NCBI GenBank assembly: GCA_900550065.1
Contig: URQR01000027.1
Location: forward strand, 1 to 15,796
Direction: 5' to 3'
DNA length: 15,796 nt
Source: an uncultured Eubacteriales bacterium
GTDB lineage: Bacteria > Bacillota > Clostridia > UBA1381 > UMGS1253
Part shown: piece after piece, positions 6,049 through 13,988 of the stretch
Numbering within the stretch: the stretch's first letter is position 1
Layout of the letters: each line of letters opens with the position of its first letter
Notes under the pieces: model-generated
What the model was told of the DNA's origin: nothing
The model's database searches: none
Seen by the model: the letters and a program-made list of their open reading frames with translations, nothing else
Translations under genes and position numbers: made by a program

Positions 6049-6681
6049 ATGGGGGAGTACAAGGATAACAATATTGTAACGGTTGCGGGTATCGTCGAGG
6101 ATATGCCCGTCTTTAACCACGAGGTATATAAGGAAAAATTTTATATTTTTACGCTCTGTGTCAAACGTCTGAGCGAGGTGGACGACCATATCAAGGTGAT
6201 ATTGTCGGAGCGTCTTTTTGGGAGTGAATTCGACGTTCGCGCGGGCGACTTTGTCGCAATAAACGGGCAGTTCCGCTCTTATAACAACTACAGCGGAGAG
6301 GGCAGCCGCCTTGTTCTTACAGTATTTGCCAAAGATATCCGGACGGCACAGCCGGAGGAGCTCGAAAACCCAAACCAGATTTTTCTCGACGGCTATATAT
6401 GTAAAGAGCCAGTTTACCGTGTGACACCGTTTGGGCGAGAGATTTCTGATATTTTGCTCGCGGTGAACCGTTCTTATAACAAATCCGACTACATACCCGC
6501 AATCGCATGGGGCAGAAACGCGAAATTCTGCCGCGATATCAGCGTGGGTACGCGCGTCCGTATCTGGGGACGCATCCAGTCGCGTGAGTACCAAAAAAAG
6601 CTGAGCGAAGAGGACGTTGTGACGAAAATGGCGTACGAGGTTTCGATTGGGAAAATGGAGCTTGTGCTCGACGAAGAATAA
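6049..6681 (+). CDS. Two-OB-fold single-stranded DNA-binding protein
   Basis: This protein should bind single-stranded DNA during replication, recombination or repair. The 210 residues contain two OB folds: the first about 8-100 (NNIVTVAGIV, then a DFVAINGQF strand), the second about 110-206 (FLDGYICKEPVYRVTPFGREI, then LLAVNR, YIPAIAWGRNA, VRIWGRIQSREY). The second half has the classic bacterial SSB signature. The protein ends shortly after the second fold with ELVLDEE, lacking the Pro/Gly-rich tail and terminal DDDIPF-like peptide by which canonical SSB recruits partners. It is therefore probably the specialised two-domain clostridial SSB-like protein rather than the main replicative SSB. 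The ribosome-binding site is the purine-rich stretch near 6034-6043, part of which may be masked by an upstream hairpin. It ends in its own terminator. Confidence 0.88.
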   Translation: MGEYKDNNIVTVAGIVEDMPVFNHEVYKEKFYIFTLCVKRLSEVDDHIKVILSERLFGSEFDVRAGDFVAINGQFRSYNNYSGEGSRLVLTVFAKDIRTAQPEELENPNQIFLDGYICKEPVYRVTPFGREISDILLAVNRSYNKSDYIPAIAWGRNAKFCRDISVGTRVRIWGRIQSREYQKKLSEEDVVTKMAYEVSIGKMELVLDEE

Positions 6682-6697
6682 TTGAATTTGATTATAG

Positions 6698-6724
6698 GCC
6701 GGGAGTGAACTCCCGGCTTTTTTT
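6698..6724 (+). terminator. Intrinsic terminator after the SSB gene
   Basis: The 9-bp perfect stem GCCGGGAGT (6698-6706) and ACTCCCGGC (6709-6717) is followed by seven T (6718-6724). It starts 17 bp after the SSB stop codon. Confidence 0.93.
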
Positions 6725-6745
6725 GTGCAGTTTTGCAAAATGACA

Positions 6746-6774
6746 TTGAATTTTAAAAGGATTTATTGTATGAT
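6746..6774 (+). promoter_or_regulatory. Sigma-A promoter of the DUF218 gene
   Basis: TTGAAT (6746-6751) and TATGAT (6769-6774) are separated by exactly 17 bp, 36 bp before the start codon of the DUF218 gene and just after the SSB terminator. Confidence 0.75.
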
Positions 6775-6809
6775 AAATATAGATTTACAAAAGAGGCGGT
6801 GCATAAACA

Positions 6810-7493
6810 ATGAAAAAAGGATGGAAGATAGTTTGGTGGTTTATACTGAGCTGTGCTGTATTGGTTATTGCCGGAGCGGCCGCAATTTGGGGTATTGATA
6901 TATACGTGGAATCTACGGGCAAGCAGATGCTCGTGACAAAGGATACGGCGCCGGAAAGCGATGCAATTATCGTACTCGGCGCGTATGTACAGCCGGACGG
7001 GCAAGTGTCGGAGATGCTACGCGACAGGCTTGAAATGGGGTATGCGCTCTATGCGGCGGGGAAGGCGCCGAAAATTATTGTAAGCGGAGACCACGGAACG
7101 CAGGAATACGATGAAGTGAATGCAATGCGGGCCTATTTACAGGAAAAGGGCGTGCCGCGCGAGGATATTTTCATGGACCATGCGGGCTTTGATACCTATG
7201 ACTCGCTCTGCCGGGCAAAGGATGTGTTTTTGGCGCAGAAGGTAATCGTTGTATCGCAGGAATACCACGTGCTGCGCGCGCTCTATATTGCGAAAAACAT
7301 AGGGCTGGATGCCTCCGGCGTGGGTGCGGATACATACGTCTATTACGGAATGCCATACTACCGTATGCGCGAATATCCCGCACGGGTTAAGGCGTTTTTA
7401 CAGGCGCAGGTGTTTCGGCCGGAACCGAAATTTCTGGGCGACCCGATTCCTGTCTGGGGCGACGGAATTGTGACTGGCGATGGAAAAGAGTGA
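6810..7493 (+). CDS. Membrane-anchored DUF218 (SanA/YdcF-like) protein
   Basis: This is a 227-residue protein of the DUF218 family (SanA, ElyC, YdcF). Family members are implicated in envelope barrier function or peptidoglycan/lipid carrier metabolism, but the reaction here is not known. A short basic start and one membrane helix (about 8-28) would anchor it with the domain outside. The DUF218 core follows: DAIIVLGAYV (51-60), RLEMGYALYAAGKAPKIIVSGDHG (73-96), the EVNAMRAYL helix (102-110), DTYDSLCRAKDV near 128-139 and VIVVSQEYHVLRALYIAKNIG (145-165). The acidic and His residues of the last two segments are typical of the family. AGAGGCGG lies about 10 nt before the ATG. It appears monocistronic, with its own promoter; I see no convincing terminator after it. 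Confidence 0.88.
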   Translation: MKKGWKIVWWFILSCAVLVIAGAAAIWGIDIYVESTGKQMLVTKDTAPESDAIIVLGAYVQPDGQVSEMLRDRLEMGYALYAAGKAPKIIVSGDHGTQEYDEVNAMRAYLQEKGVPREDIFMDHAGFDTYDSLCRAKDVFLAQKVIVVSQEYHVLRALYIAKNIGLDASGVGADTYVYYGMPYYRMREYPARVKAFLQAQVFRPEPKFLGDPIPVWGDGIVTGDGKE

Positions 7494-7691
7494 AGAAAAG
7501 TGCACAAAAAGAAAGCGGCGGATTTATGCAACCGGCTGCGGGAAAGGTGTAACTTATTTACATAGGTTTGTATAAAATTATCTGCTTTTCCTACGGGCCG
7601 TTTTTGCCGCCACGGTACGCTTGACAAGGCGGGCGAACGCTTTTAAAATGGTTTTAGTTACAGGATTAATGATTACTAAGGGGGGATTTGA
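7494..7691 (+). promoter_or_regulatory. Intergenic region with the promoter of the giant lyase gene
   Basis: TTGACA (7621-7626), a 17-bp spacer and TAAAAT (7644-7649) form a good sigma-A promoter 42 bp before the lyase start codon, which is preceded by AAGGGGGG. Further upstream a TATAAA at 7571-7576 lacks a recognisable -35. No clear terminator for the preceding gene and no carbohydrate-regulator operator (such as a good cre palindrome) could be recognised. Confidence 0.75.
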
Positions 7692-10600
7692 ATGAAAGGC
7701 AAGAGAGGATTGGCAATTATACTTACGCTGAGTATGCTAATGTACTTGCTCACGGGCTTTGGCCCGGCTGTAATGGCAGCAGATGCGCGGTTTGCGGCGG
7801 AAAAGCCGTTTGAAGCGGAGAATGGGAAGCTGTCTGGTGCAATGAAAAAAACGAAGGATACGGGCGCGAGCGGCGGATACTTTATCTCGGTCACAGAGGG
7901 GGCGCGTGTCGACGAGCCTGCGAAGATGCAGCCGGAGGCGAGCTACGTGTTTACGGTGCCGGTTGACGGCGAGTATCAGTTCTGGACAAAAAGCTATATG
8001 AAAGACGAGGGCGCTGACTCGTTTTGGGCACGGTTCGACGAAAACGCGTACATATACTGCGGCGGTGCGGTGACGGACGGGTATACGTGGAAAAACCACA
8101 GTGGCGTAACCGCGAAGCTGACGGCAGGAACGCACACGCTCGATATTGTGCATCGGGAGAATAATACGAAATTTGATATGATTTGTATTACGACAGACCC
8201 GGAAAAGTCGATTGGCAAGGAAGTACAAACGACGGCGAAGCCGACGGCAAGCGCAAGCCCTACTGCAAGTGCGACTGCGACGGTTAAGCCGGGAACAATG
8301 GACTGGTCGAAAGTGAATGTAGTTGAAATCGGCGATACGGGTTCTGTTTTGTTTGAAGCGGAGGACATGACGATTGAAAAGAGCATTGCCGCGATTGAAA
8401 ATAATGCAGGTGCGTCGAAGAAAAAGGCAGTTGCGTTTATAACAGACGCGAAGGAACAAAAAGATGCTTTACTGCCCGGCGCGGTCAGCTTCCGCGTAAA
8501 AGCACCGCGCGGGACGTATAAAGTGTGGATGCGCTATGCGGCGGCTACCGATGGGAACGACTCGGCGTACAAATCTATTAATGGAGCGGCGTATACTGAC
8601 CAAGCATTTGGCGTGACGGGCAGCAAGGAAACCTTTGCGTGGACGCTGGTCGGCAGTATTAAGTTTGTTTCCGACGAGGAGCAGAATGTGCGCGTCCGTC
8701 CGCGCGAGGGCGGTGGCGTCATCGACCAGTTTGTGATTACGAAGTCGGCGACGTACGTTCCGGAGGGGCTTTTGACCGAAGCGCCGGCGGTTGGCGCGGA
8801 TGTGGTACAGCCGCTTCCGGCGGACGTTTATCCGAAGCCGACGATTACGCCTCCGGCGGAGCATCCGCGTCTGCTGTTCCGTGCGTCGGACATTCCAATG
8901 ATAAAGGAAAACATGGAAAAAGAGCAGAGCACGAATGCACGCGTGAAATGGCAGGACTTTTTAAAGCAAGAAACGGACGGGGTACTTGATACGCCGAAAG
9001 ATGCGTCGTCCGGCAACTACAATACCTCTGTGCTGGCAATAATTGAGTCGAAGGCGTTCGACTATGCTATAAATGGCAATAAAGAAAACGGGCAAAAGGC
9101 GGTCGACGCGATGCTCAATGTTTTGCAAACGGCGGTGTTTGCGCCGGTTCAGGACATTACGAGAGCGATGGGGCATACGATTTTTACGGCCTCTGAGGTA
9201 TACGATTGGTGTCACGACCTTTTGACGGACGAGCAAAAGAAACAGATCGTGATTTTGTGCGAGGACATTGGCGCGCAGATGGAAATCGGCTGGCCGCCGA
9301 GCAAGCAGGGCGCAGTCGTGGGGCACGGCGGCGAGACGCAGCTCCAGCGCGATCTTCTGTCGTTTGCGGTAGCAACCTACGACGAATATCCGGACATATA
9401 CAATTACATCGCGGGGCGTTATTTGAGCGAGTTTCTTGAGCCGCGTAACTATTGGTATCAGTCGCACAGCTACCATCAGGGCTACAGCTATAATAATTGC
9501 CGGTATAACTCAGATTTGTGGGGGCTTTGGATTTTCTACCGCATGAGCGGGGAAAAGATTTTCACAGATGATGCCCGGTATCCGATGTACTATACGGAAT
9601 ATGGCCGCCGTCCGGACGGGATGACCTTTGCGGAGGGCGACATGGGTGTCGATACGATTGGTGTGGAGCCGACGTATTTTAATTATCTGCAGCCGGCGTT
9701 TTTTGCCGCGGGCTTTTACAGTGACCCATACCTGAAGTATCAAACGGCGGTGCAGTCGGGCGGCTATAACAGCTTCAACTATTCGTTTACGACGCTTACG
9801 CCGGTACAGTTTATACTTTTTAACGACCCAGACACGGACGGAAGGCCGTTTTCTGAACTGCCGAATACGGCCTACTTTGGCGCACCGAACGGCACAATGG
9901 TGGCGCGTACCGGCTGGGAAATGGGGATGGATTCGCCGGTTGCGATGGCGTATATGCGCATTGGCGAGCGTTGGGCGGCGAATCACCACCACTTAGATGC
10001 GGGTACGTTCCAGCTCTATTATAAAGGTATTTTGGCGTTTAATCCAGGCCGGTACGACGCATACGGCACGGAGCACGATTATAACTTTAATAAAGAAACG
10101 ATTTCTCACAATGGATTGCTGATATATGACCCGAATGAGACGATGCCGAATAATGTGGTCAACTCCGGCGGGCAGAAGCGGATTAATTCCGGCGAGCCGG
10201 CAACGTTTGATATCTGGATGGACGACGCAAGGCATAAGATGGGCGAGGTTTTGGGTCAGGAAGCGGGCCCGGACGCGCTGCGGCCGGAATATAGTTATAT
10301 TTCCGGCGACGTTGCCGACGCATATTCGGATAAGGTGAGCGAGGTACGGCGTTCTATGGCGTTCTTCGACAACGACAACGAGGATATTCCCGCGCTGTTC
10401 TTTGTGATGGATAAGATTACGAGTAAGGACAAGAGCTTTAAGAAGACGTTTTTGCTCCATTCCTTACAGGAACCGGAGGTAAGCGGCAACACGACGACGA
10501 TTAAGCGCGACACAGACGGCTATAACGGTAAGCTCGTCAACCAGACGCTCTATCCGGCGGATGCGCGGATTGAAAAAGTTGGCGGCCCGGGAAAGCAGTG

Positions 10601-11840
10601 GTTCGTCAGCGGGAAAAACTACGTGCCGCGCGGCGCAGACGAGCAGTCGACCGATATGGGCTGGGGGCGGGTTGAGATTTCGCCAAAGAGTCAGAACGAA
10701 ACGGACTACTTCTTAAACGCGATGTATATGACAGATGCAGACAAGACGGTTTCCGCGCAGGCGGAACTGATTGAAAACGACACAATTCTGGGCGCAAAAC
10801 TCGACAGTACAGTCGCGGTGTTTGTGAAGGATAAGGCGCGCGCACAGTCCGACATTAGCTTTGATGTGGCGGGCGACGGCGAATTCCGTATCTTAGTTGC
10901 CGGTATTCAGGAAGGCGGCTGGGACGTGAAAAAGGACGGCGTATCCGTTGGGGAGCAAATTGCAACGAAGGACGGCGGCACAGTTTACTTTAAGGGCGGC
11001 GCGGGCAGCTACACGCTTTCGTATACGAATCCTTCCGCGCAGCGTGAAAAGCAAGAAATCGTAATTCCTGAGCATGAGGGAATTACAGTAAAAATCAACA
11101 GCAAATACATGTACACGGACGTTGCGCCGGTGAAACAAAACGACCGGACCCTTGTGCCGATGCGCGCAATCTTTGAAAATCTCGGTGCGGATATCGCATG
11201 GGACGACGCGACGGAAACGGTGACGGGAACGAAGGACGACTTAACGGTTACGTTAAAAATCGGCGATACAACGGCGTATGTAAATGGCCGGGAAGTAACG
11301 CTCGACGTGCCGGCAATGCTGCTCTATGACCGCACAATGGTACCAATCCGGTTCGTGTCCGAATCGCTCGGCGCAAAGGTCGACTGGGAGGAGGCGTCTA
11401 AAACGGTCTTTATTACGCCTGCTAAAGAGTATAAGCCGCTTAGCCCATACGCGGTGCAGATTGTAGACTGTAAATGGAGCTCGGACAACGGCGAGTTCCA
11501 AAACGGCTATAAGGCATATGACGGCGACGAGGATACCCGCTGGGCGGCGGAAGGCGTCGGCGAGTGGATTATCTTTGAGCTAAAAGAGGAGGCCGACATT
11601 GCGTCGTACTATACGCAGTACTACAATGGCGCAAGCCGGGTTTACTCCTATGACCTGTATGCTTCCACAGACGGTGAGAACTTTACGTTGTTTTTGAGCA
11701 CACAGACAAAGGGCGAGGGAGACAAAGAGGAAATCAAGCTCGACAAGCCTGTGCGTGCAAAATATATTAAGATGGTAGGGAAGGCAAATACTGTAAACAG
11801 TTGGAACTCGCTCCATGAGATTGAGTTCCGGACACAATAA
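7692..11840 (+). CDS. Exported multidomain heparinase II-like (PL21-type) polysaccharide lyase
   Basis: This large extracellular enzyme (1382 aa) probably cleaves uronic-acid polysaccharides by beta-elimination; the substrate is unproven. Order: signal peptide 1-29 (AVMA cut), CBM35/6-like module about 35-170 (PFEAENG), Thr/Ala/Ser linker about 178-200, second CBM-like module about 215-355 (VLFEAEDM), heparinase II-like alpha/alpha toroid from about 388 (HPRLLFRASDI), then a beta-sandwich domain to about 1110. Candidate active-site residues by comparison with Pedobacter heparinase II are H545 and E548 (GHGGE), tyrosines in SYHQGYSY (592-600), H765 and H767 in NHHHLDAG, and H806 in SHNGLLIYDP. 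The downstream sandwich also reads like that enzyme. A copper amine oxidase-like stalk domain (1131-1243: RTLVPMRAIFE and RTMVPIRFVSE) and an F5/8C/CBM32-like domain (about 1251-1382) follow. There is no sortase motif. The stalk domain probably holds the enzyme at the wall. N784 lies where a zinc-ligand Asp is expected. Confidence 0.88.
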   Translation: MKGKRGLAIILTLSMLMYLLTGFGPAVMAADARFAAEKPFEAENGKLSGAMKKTKDTGASGGYFISVTEGARVDEPAKMQPEASYVFTVPVDGEYQFWTKSYMKDEGADSFWARFDENAYIYCGGAVTDGYTWKNHSGVTAKLTAGTHTLDIVHRENNTKFDMICITTDPEKSIGKEVQTTAKPTASASPTASATATVKPGTMDWSKVNVVEIGDTGSVLFEAEDMTIEKSIAAIENNAGASKKKAVAFITDAKEQKDALLPGAVSFRVKAPRGTYKVWMRYAAATDGNDSAYKSINGAAYTDQAFGVTGSKETFAWTLVGSIKFVSDEEQNVRVRPREGGGVIDQFVITKSATYVPEGLLTEAPAVGADVVQPLPADVYPKPTITPPAEHPRLLFRASDIPMIKENMEKEQSTNARVKWQDFLKQETDGVLDTPKDASSGNYNTSVLAIIESKAFDYAINGNKENGQKAVDAMLNVLQTAVFAPVQDITRAMGHTIFTASEVYDWCHDLLTDEQKKQIVILCEDIGAQMEIGWPPSKQGAVVGHGGETQLQRDLLSFAVATYDEYPDIYNYIAGRYLSEFLEPRNYWYQSHSYHQGYSYNNCRYNSDLWGLWIFYRMSGEKIFTDDARYPMYYTEYGRRPDGMTFAEGDMGVDTIGVEPTYFNYLQPAFFAAGFYSDPYLKYQTAVQSGGYNSFNYSFTTLTPVQFILFNDPDTDGRPFSELPNTAYFGAPNGTMVARTGWEMGMDSPVAMAYMRIGERWAANHHHLDAGTFQLYYKGILAFNPGRYDAYGTEHDYNFNKETISHNGLLIYDPNETMPNNVVNSGGQKRINSGEPATFDIWMDDARHKMGEVLGQEAGPDALRPEYSYISGDVADAYSDKVSEVRRSMAFFDNDNEDIPALFFVMDKITSKDKSFKKTFLLHSLQEPEVSGNTTTIKRDTDGYNGKLVNQTLYPADARIEKVGGPGKQWFVSGKNYVPRGADEQSTDMGWGRVEISPKSQNETDYFLNAMYMTDADKTVSAQAELIENDTILGAKLDSTVAVFVKDKARAQSDISFDVAGDGEFRILVAGIQEGGWDVKKDGVSVGEQIATKDGGTVYFKGGAGSYTLSYTNPSAQREKQEIVIPEHEGITVKINSKYMYTDVAPVKQNDRTLVPMRAIFENLGADIAWDDATETVTGTKDDLTVTLKIGDTTAYVNGREVTLDVPAMLLYDRTMVPIRFVSESLGAKVDWEEASKTVFITPAKEYKPLSPYAVQIVDCKWSSDNGEFQNGYKAYDGDEDTRWAAEGVGEWIIFELKEEADIASYYTQYYNGASRVYSYDLYASTDGENFTLFLSTQTKGEGDKEEIKLDKPVRAKYIKMVGKANTVNSWNSLHEIEFRTQ

Positions 11841-11855
11841 AATAGGTGAAATCGT

Positions 11856-11891
11856 ACGGCTGCCGCATGAAATTGTGGCAGCCGTCTTTTT
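11856..11891 (+). terminator. Intrinsic terminator after the lyase gene
   Basis: ACGGCTGCC (11856-11864) pairs perfectly with GGCAGCCGT (11877-11885) around a 12-nt loop, followed by C and five T. It begins 15 bp after the lyase stop codon. Confidence 0.9.
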
Positions 11892-11937
11892 GCTTCTTGT
11901 CGGTACGGCAAAATATTGAAATGCGTGAAATTACATC

Positions 11938-11966
11938 TTGACACTTGGACAAAAAAAGTTTACAAT
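11938..11966 (+). promoter_or_regulatory. Sigma-A promoter of the RNase Y transcript
   Basis: A perfect TTGACA (11938-11943), a 17-bp spacer and TACAAT (11961-11966) lie just after the lyase terminator. The predicted transcript start near 11973 is about 310 nt before the RNase Y coding sequence. No equally good promoter was found closer; a TATAAT at 12201-12206 lacks a -35. Confidence 0.85.
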
Positions 11967-12284
11967 ATAATGTGTATGATTAAGGGATAGTGTGTGAATC
12001 TGCATGAATTTGCAGTATTGCGCAGCTCTGGGATGATACACAGATATGAACACAAGGAATAAATTTTGAGTGGCGTAAAGGTTGCTCTTGCATGAAATTA
12101 GCTGATTTTATATGATAAGTTAGAAGAATTGATTCATACTGAGCGTTATTGGTTGTTGCTTATTTTCACCGGCATGGGGGTAAGAGGATAAGGAAAGGTC
12201 TATAATAGTTGTATGGAAAAATTTGTGTAAAAGTCTGTTAACATAATACAGGAGGCCAGCCAAAGCACGCCGCTCCCAATTAAG
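11967..12284 (+). other. Long untranslated leader of the RNase Y gene
   Basis: These 318 bp hold no coding sequence longer than about ten codons and no known riboswitch core that I can recognise (no T-box, c-di-GMP or SAM-type conserved motifs). Pairing elements are visible: TGTGTAT (11971-11977) with ATACACA (12036-12042) would enclose a small hairpin CTGCA-TGAATT-TGCAG (12000-12015). A good Shine-Dalgarno-like AGGAGG at 12250-12255 has no start codon at usable distance and lies 29 nt before the first in-frame ATG. A leader of this length suggests post-transcriptional control, possibly by RNase Y itself. Confidence 0.5.
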
Positions 12285-13874
12285 ATGAGGAGGTGTGTGG
12301 CTATAGGTACGGAAGTTTGGATTACTATAGCAATATCCGCAGTTGTTGCGGTTGCAATAGCCATTATAGTCTATATAATGGCAAGCAAAGCAGGATATGA
12401 AAAACGCAAAAGAGAAGCGGAGGCCGCGATTGGCGGCGCTGAAAACGAAGCAAAAAGAATTGTAGAGGATTCAAAGAAGGCAGCTGAGAGCAAGAAGCGT
12501 GAGATTTTGCTTGAGGCAAAGGAAGAAACGCATAAGCTCCGGCTGGAGTTTGACAAGGAAGTCAAGGAACGGCGCTCAGAAATTTCGCGCCAGGAGAGAA
12601 GAATTCAGCAAAAGGAAGAAAACCTCGACAAAAAGACAGATGCAATCGAGGCGAAGGAAGAAAAGCTTACCAAGAAAATGAAGGACCTTGAGAGTAAGGA
12701 AGAGGAAATTGCAAAGCTCAAGGAGGAGGAAATTGAAACGCTCGAACGGCTGTCCGGCCTGACGGCGGAGGAAGCGAAGCAGTTCTTGTTAAAGGATTTG
12801 GAGAGCCAGATCCGGCACGAGGCCGCGATGCTTGTAAAGGAAGTCGAACAGCAGACAAAGGACGAGGCGGAAAAGCGCGCGAAGAACATTGTCGCGTCCG
12901 CAATCCAGCGTGTGGCTGCCGACCATGCAGCGGAAACGACCGTGTCGGTTGTACCGTTGCCGAATGATGAAATGAAGGGCCGTATCATTGGCCGTGAGGG
13001 AAGAAATATCCGTACGCTTGAAACGCTGACGGGGATTGATTTGATTATTGACGATACGCCGGAGGCGGTTATTGTATCGGGCTTTGATCCGATTCGGCGC
13101 GAAATTGCGCGGCTTGCGCTTGAAAAGCTGATTGCGGACGGGCGTATCCACCCGGCGCGTATTGAGGAAACGGTAGAAAAAGCAAAGCGCGAGGTTGAAA
13201 ACGATATTAAACAGGAGGGCGAGCGCGCAACGTTTGAAACGGGCGTACACGGGCTCCATCCTGAGATTATTAAGCTTTTGGGCCGGCTCAAGTTCCGGAC
13301 GAGTTATGGACAGAACGTTTTGAAGCACTCGATTGAGGTGTCGCACCTTGCGGGTGTGATGGCGGGCGAGCTCGGCGTGGATATCGCGCTGGCGAAGCGC
13401 GCGGGTCTTTTGCACGATTTGGGTAAGGCGATTGACCACGAGATGGAGGGCTCGCACGTTACGATAGGTGCGGATATTGCGAAGAAGTACAAGGAAAATA
13501 ACGAGGTTGTACACGCAATTATGGCGCACCACGGCGACGTAGAGGCGCAGACGGTTGTTGCGGCGATTGTACAGGCGTGCGACGCAATCTCGGCTGCAAG
13601 GCCGGGCGCGCGGCGTGAAAACCTCGAAACGTATATCAAGCGGCTTGAAAAGTTAGAGGAAATTGCAAACTCTTTTGAAGGCGTAGAGAAATCGTTTGCA
13701 ATTCAGGCGGGTCGTGAGATTCGTATTATGGTAAAACCAGAGGATGTCAAGGACGAGGGTGTTGTTCTGATGGCGCGCGAGATTGTAAAACGCGTCGAGG
13801 ACGAACTTGAGTATCCGGGACAGATTAAGATCAATGTCATCCGCGAGATGCGCGCGATTGATTACGCAAAATAA
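12285..13874 (+). CDS. rny: Ribonuclease Y
   Basis: RNase Y is the membrane-bound endoribonuclease that initiates mRNA decay and many processing events in Firmicutes. The 529 residues show the full architecture: transmembrane helix about 11-32, a long charged coiled coil about 38-200, a KH RNA-binding domain about 218-282 with the GxxG loop (IIGREGRN, 235-241), and an HD phosphohydrolase domain with HD at 377-378 and further metal-site histidines in SHVTIGADIA and MAHHGDVEA. The C-terminal region ends in IKINVIREMRAIDYAK, as usual. The start is unclear. ATG at 12285 has no Shine-Dalgarno at proper distance. AGGAGG at 12288-12293 would best serve an AUA codon at 12303 (MGTEVWIT..., 523 aa) and is too close to GTG at 12297. 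It is followed by a weak terminator and then ymdB, its usual neighbour. Confidence 0.97.
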   Translation: MRRCVAIGTEVWITIAISAVVAVAIAIIVYIMASKAGYEKRKREAEAAIGGAENEAKRIVEDSKKAAESKKREILLEAKEETHKLRLEFDKEVKERRSEISRQERRIQQKEENLDKKTDAIEAKEEKLTKKMKDLESKEEEIAKLKEEEIETLERLSGLTAEEAKQFLLKDLESQIRHEAAMLVKEVEQQTKDEAEKRAKNIVASAIQRVAADHAAETTVSVVPLPNDEMKGRIIGREGRNIRTLETLTGIDLIIDDTPEAVIVSGFDPIRREIARLALEKLIADGRIHPARIEETVEKAKREVENDIKQEGERATFETGVHGLHPEIIKLLGRLKFRTSYGQNVLKHSIEVSHLAGVMAGELGVDIALAKRAGLLHDLGKAIDHEMEGSHVTIGADIAKKYKENNEVVHAIMAHHGDVEAQTVVAAIVQACDAISAARPGARRENLETYIKRLEKLEEIANSFEGVEKSFAIQAGREIRIMVKPEDVKDEGVVLMAREIVKRVEDELEYPGQIKINVIREMRAIDYAK

Positions 13875-13884
13875 GATAGAATTT

Positions 13885-13923
13885 ATGAGGCTTTGCGCCG
13901 TATGGCTGCAAAGCCCTCATTTT
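13885..13923 (+). terminator. Weak intrinsic terminator or attenuator between rny and ymdB
   Basis: ATGAGGCTTTGC (13885-13896) pairs with GCAAAGCC(C)TCAT (13908-13920), a 12-bp stem with one bulged C and an 11-nt loop. Only four T follow (13920-13923), so termination is probably partial, allowing some read-through into ymdB. Confidence 0.65.
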
Positions 13924-13944
13924 ATCCGCACGATGCGGCAAAAT

Positions 13945-13973
13945 TTGACACAAGAGCAGTTTATTTTTATATC
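13945..13973 (+). promoter_or_regulatory. Probable promoter of ymdB
   Basis: A perfect TTGACA (13945-13950) is followed after 17 bp by TATATC (13968-13973; four of six consensus positions). Transcription would start near 13980, giving ymdB a leader of about 140 nt in addition to read-through from rny. Confidence 0.65.
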
Positions 13974-13988
13974 ACAGGCGGGAATAAT

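Noticed and set aside
5941..6738. A 265-codon minus-strand reading frame opposite the SSB gene
   Set aside because: It covers the SSB gene in antisense and runs through the terminator hairpin and the leader repeat. The plus strand has clear OB-fold motifs, a ribosome-binding site and a terminator.
11976..12110. Tiny open frames (4-9 codons) in the rny leader as leader peptides
   Set aside because: Their ATG codons at 11976, 12033 and 12092 lack Shine-Dalgarno sequences at suitable distance, unlike the small ORF before ymdB.
11967..12284. A known non-coding RNA gene or riboswitch (T-box, c-di-GMP, SRP RNA, 6S, RNase P) in the rny leader
   Set aside because: None of the conserved core sequences of these classes could be found by eye; the region is kept only as an unexplained leader.
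12789..13532. Long minus-strand frames opposite the RNase Y gene
   Set aside because: They lie entirely within the KH and HD coding region, are Arg/Asn-rich and lack a ribosome-binding site; they are by-products of the codon usage on the other strand.
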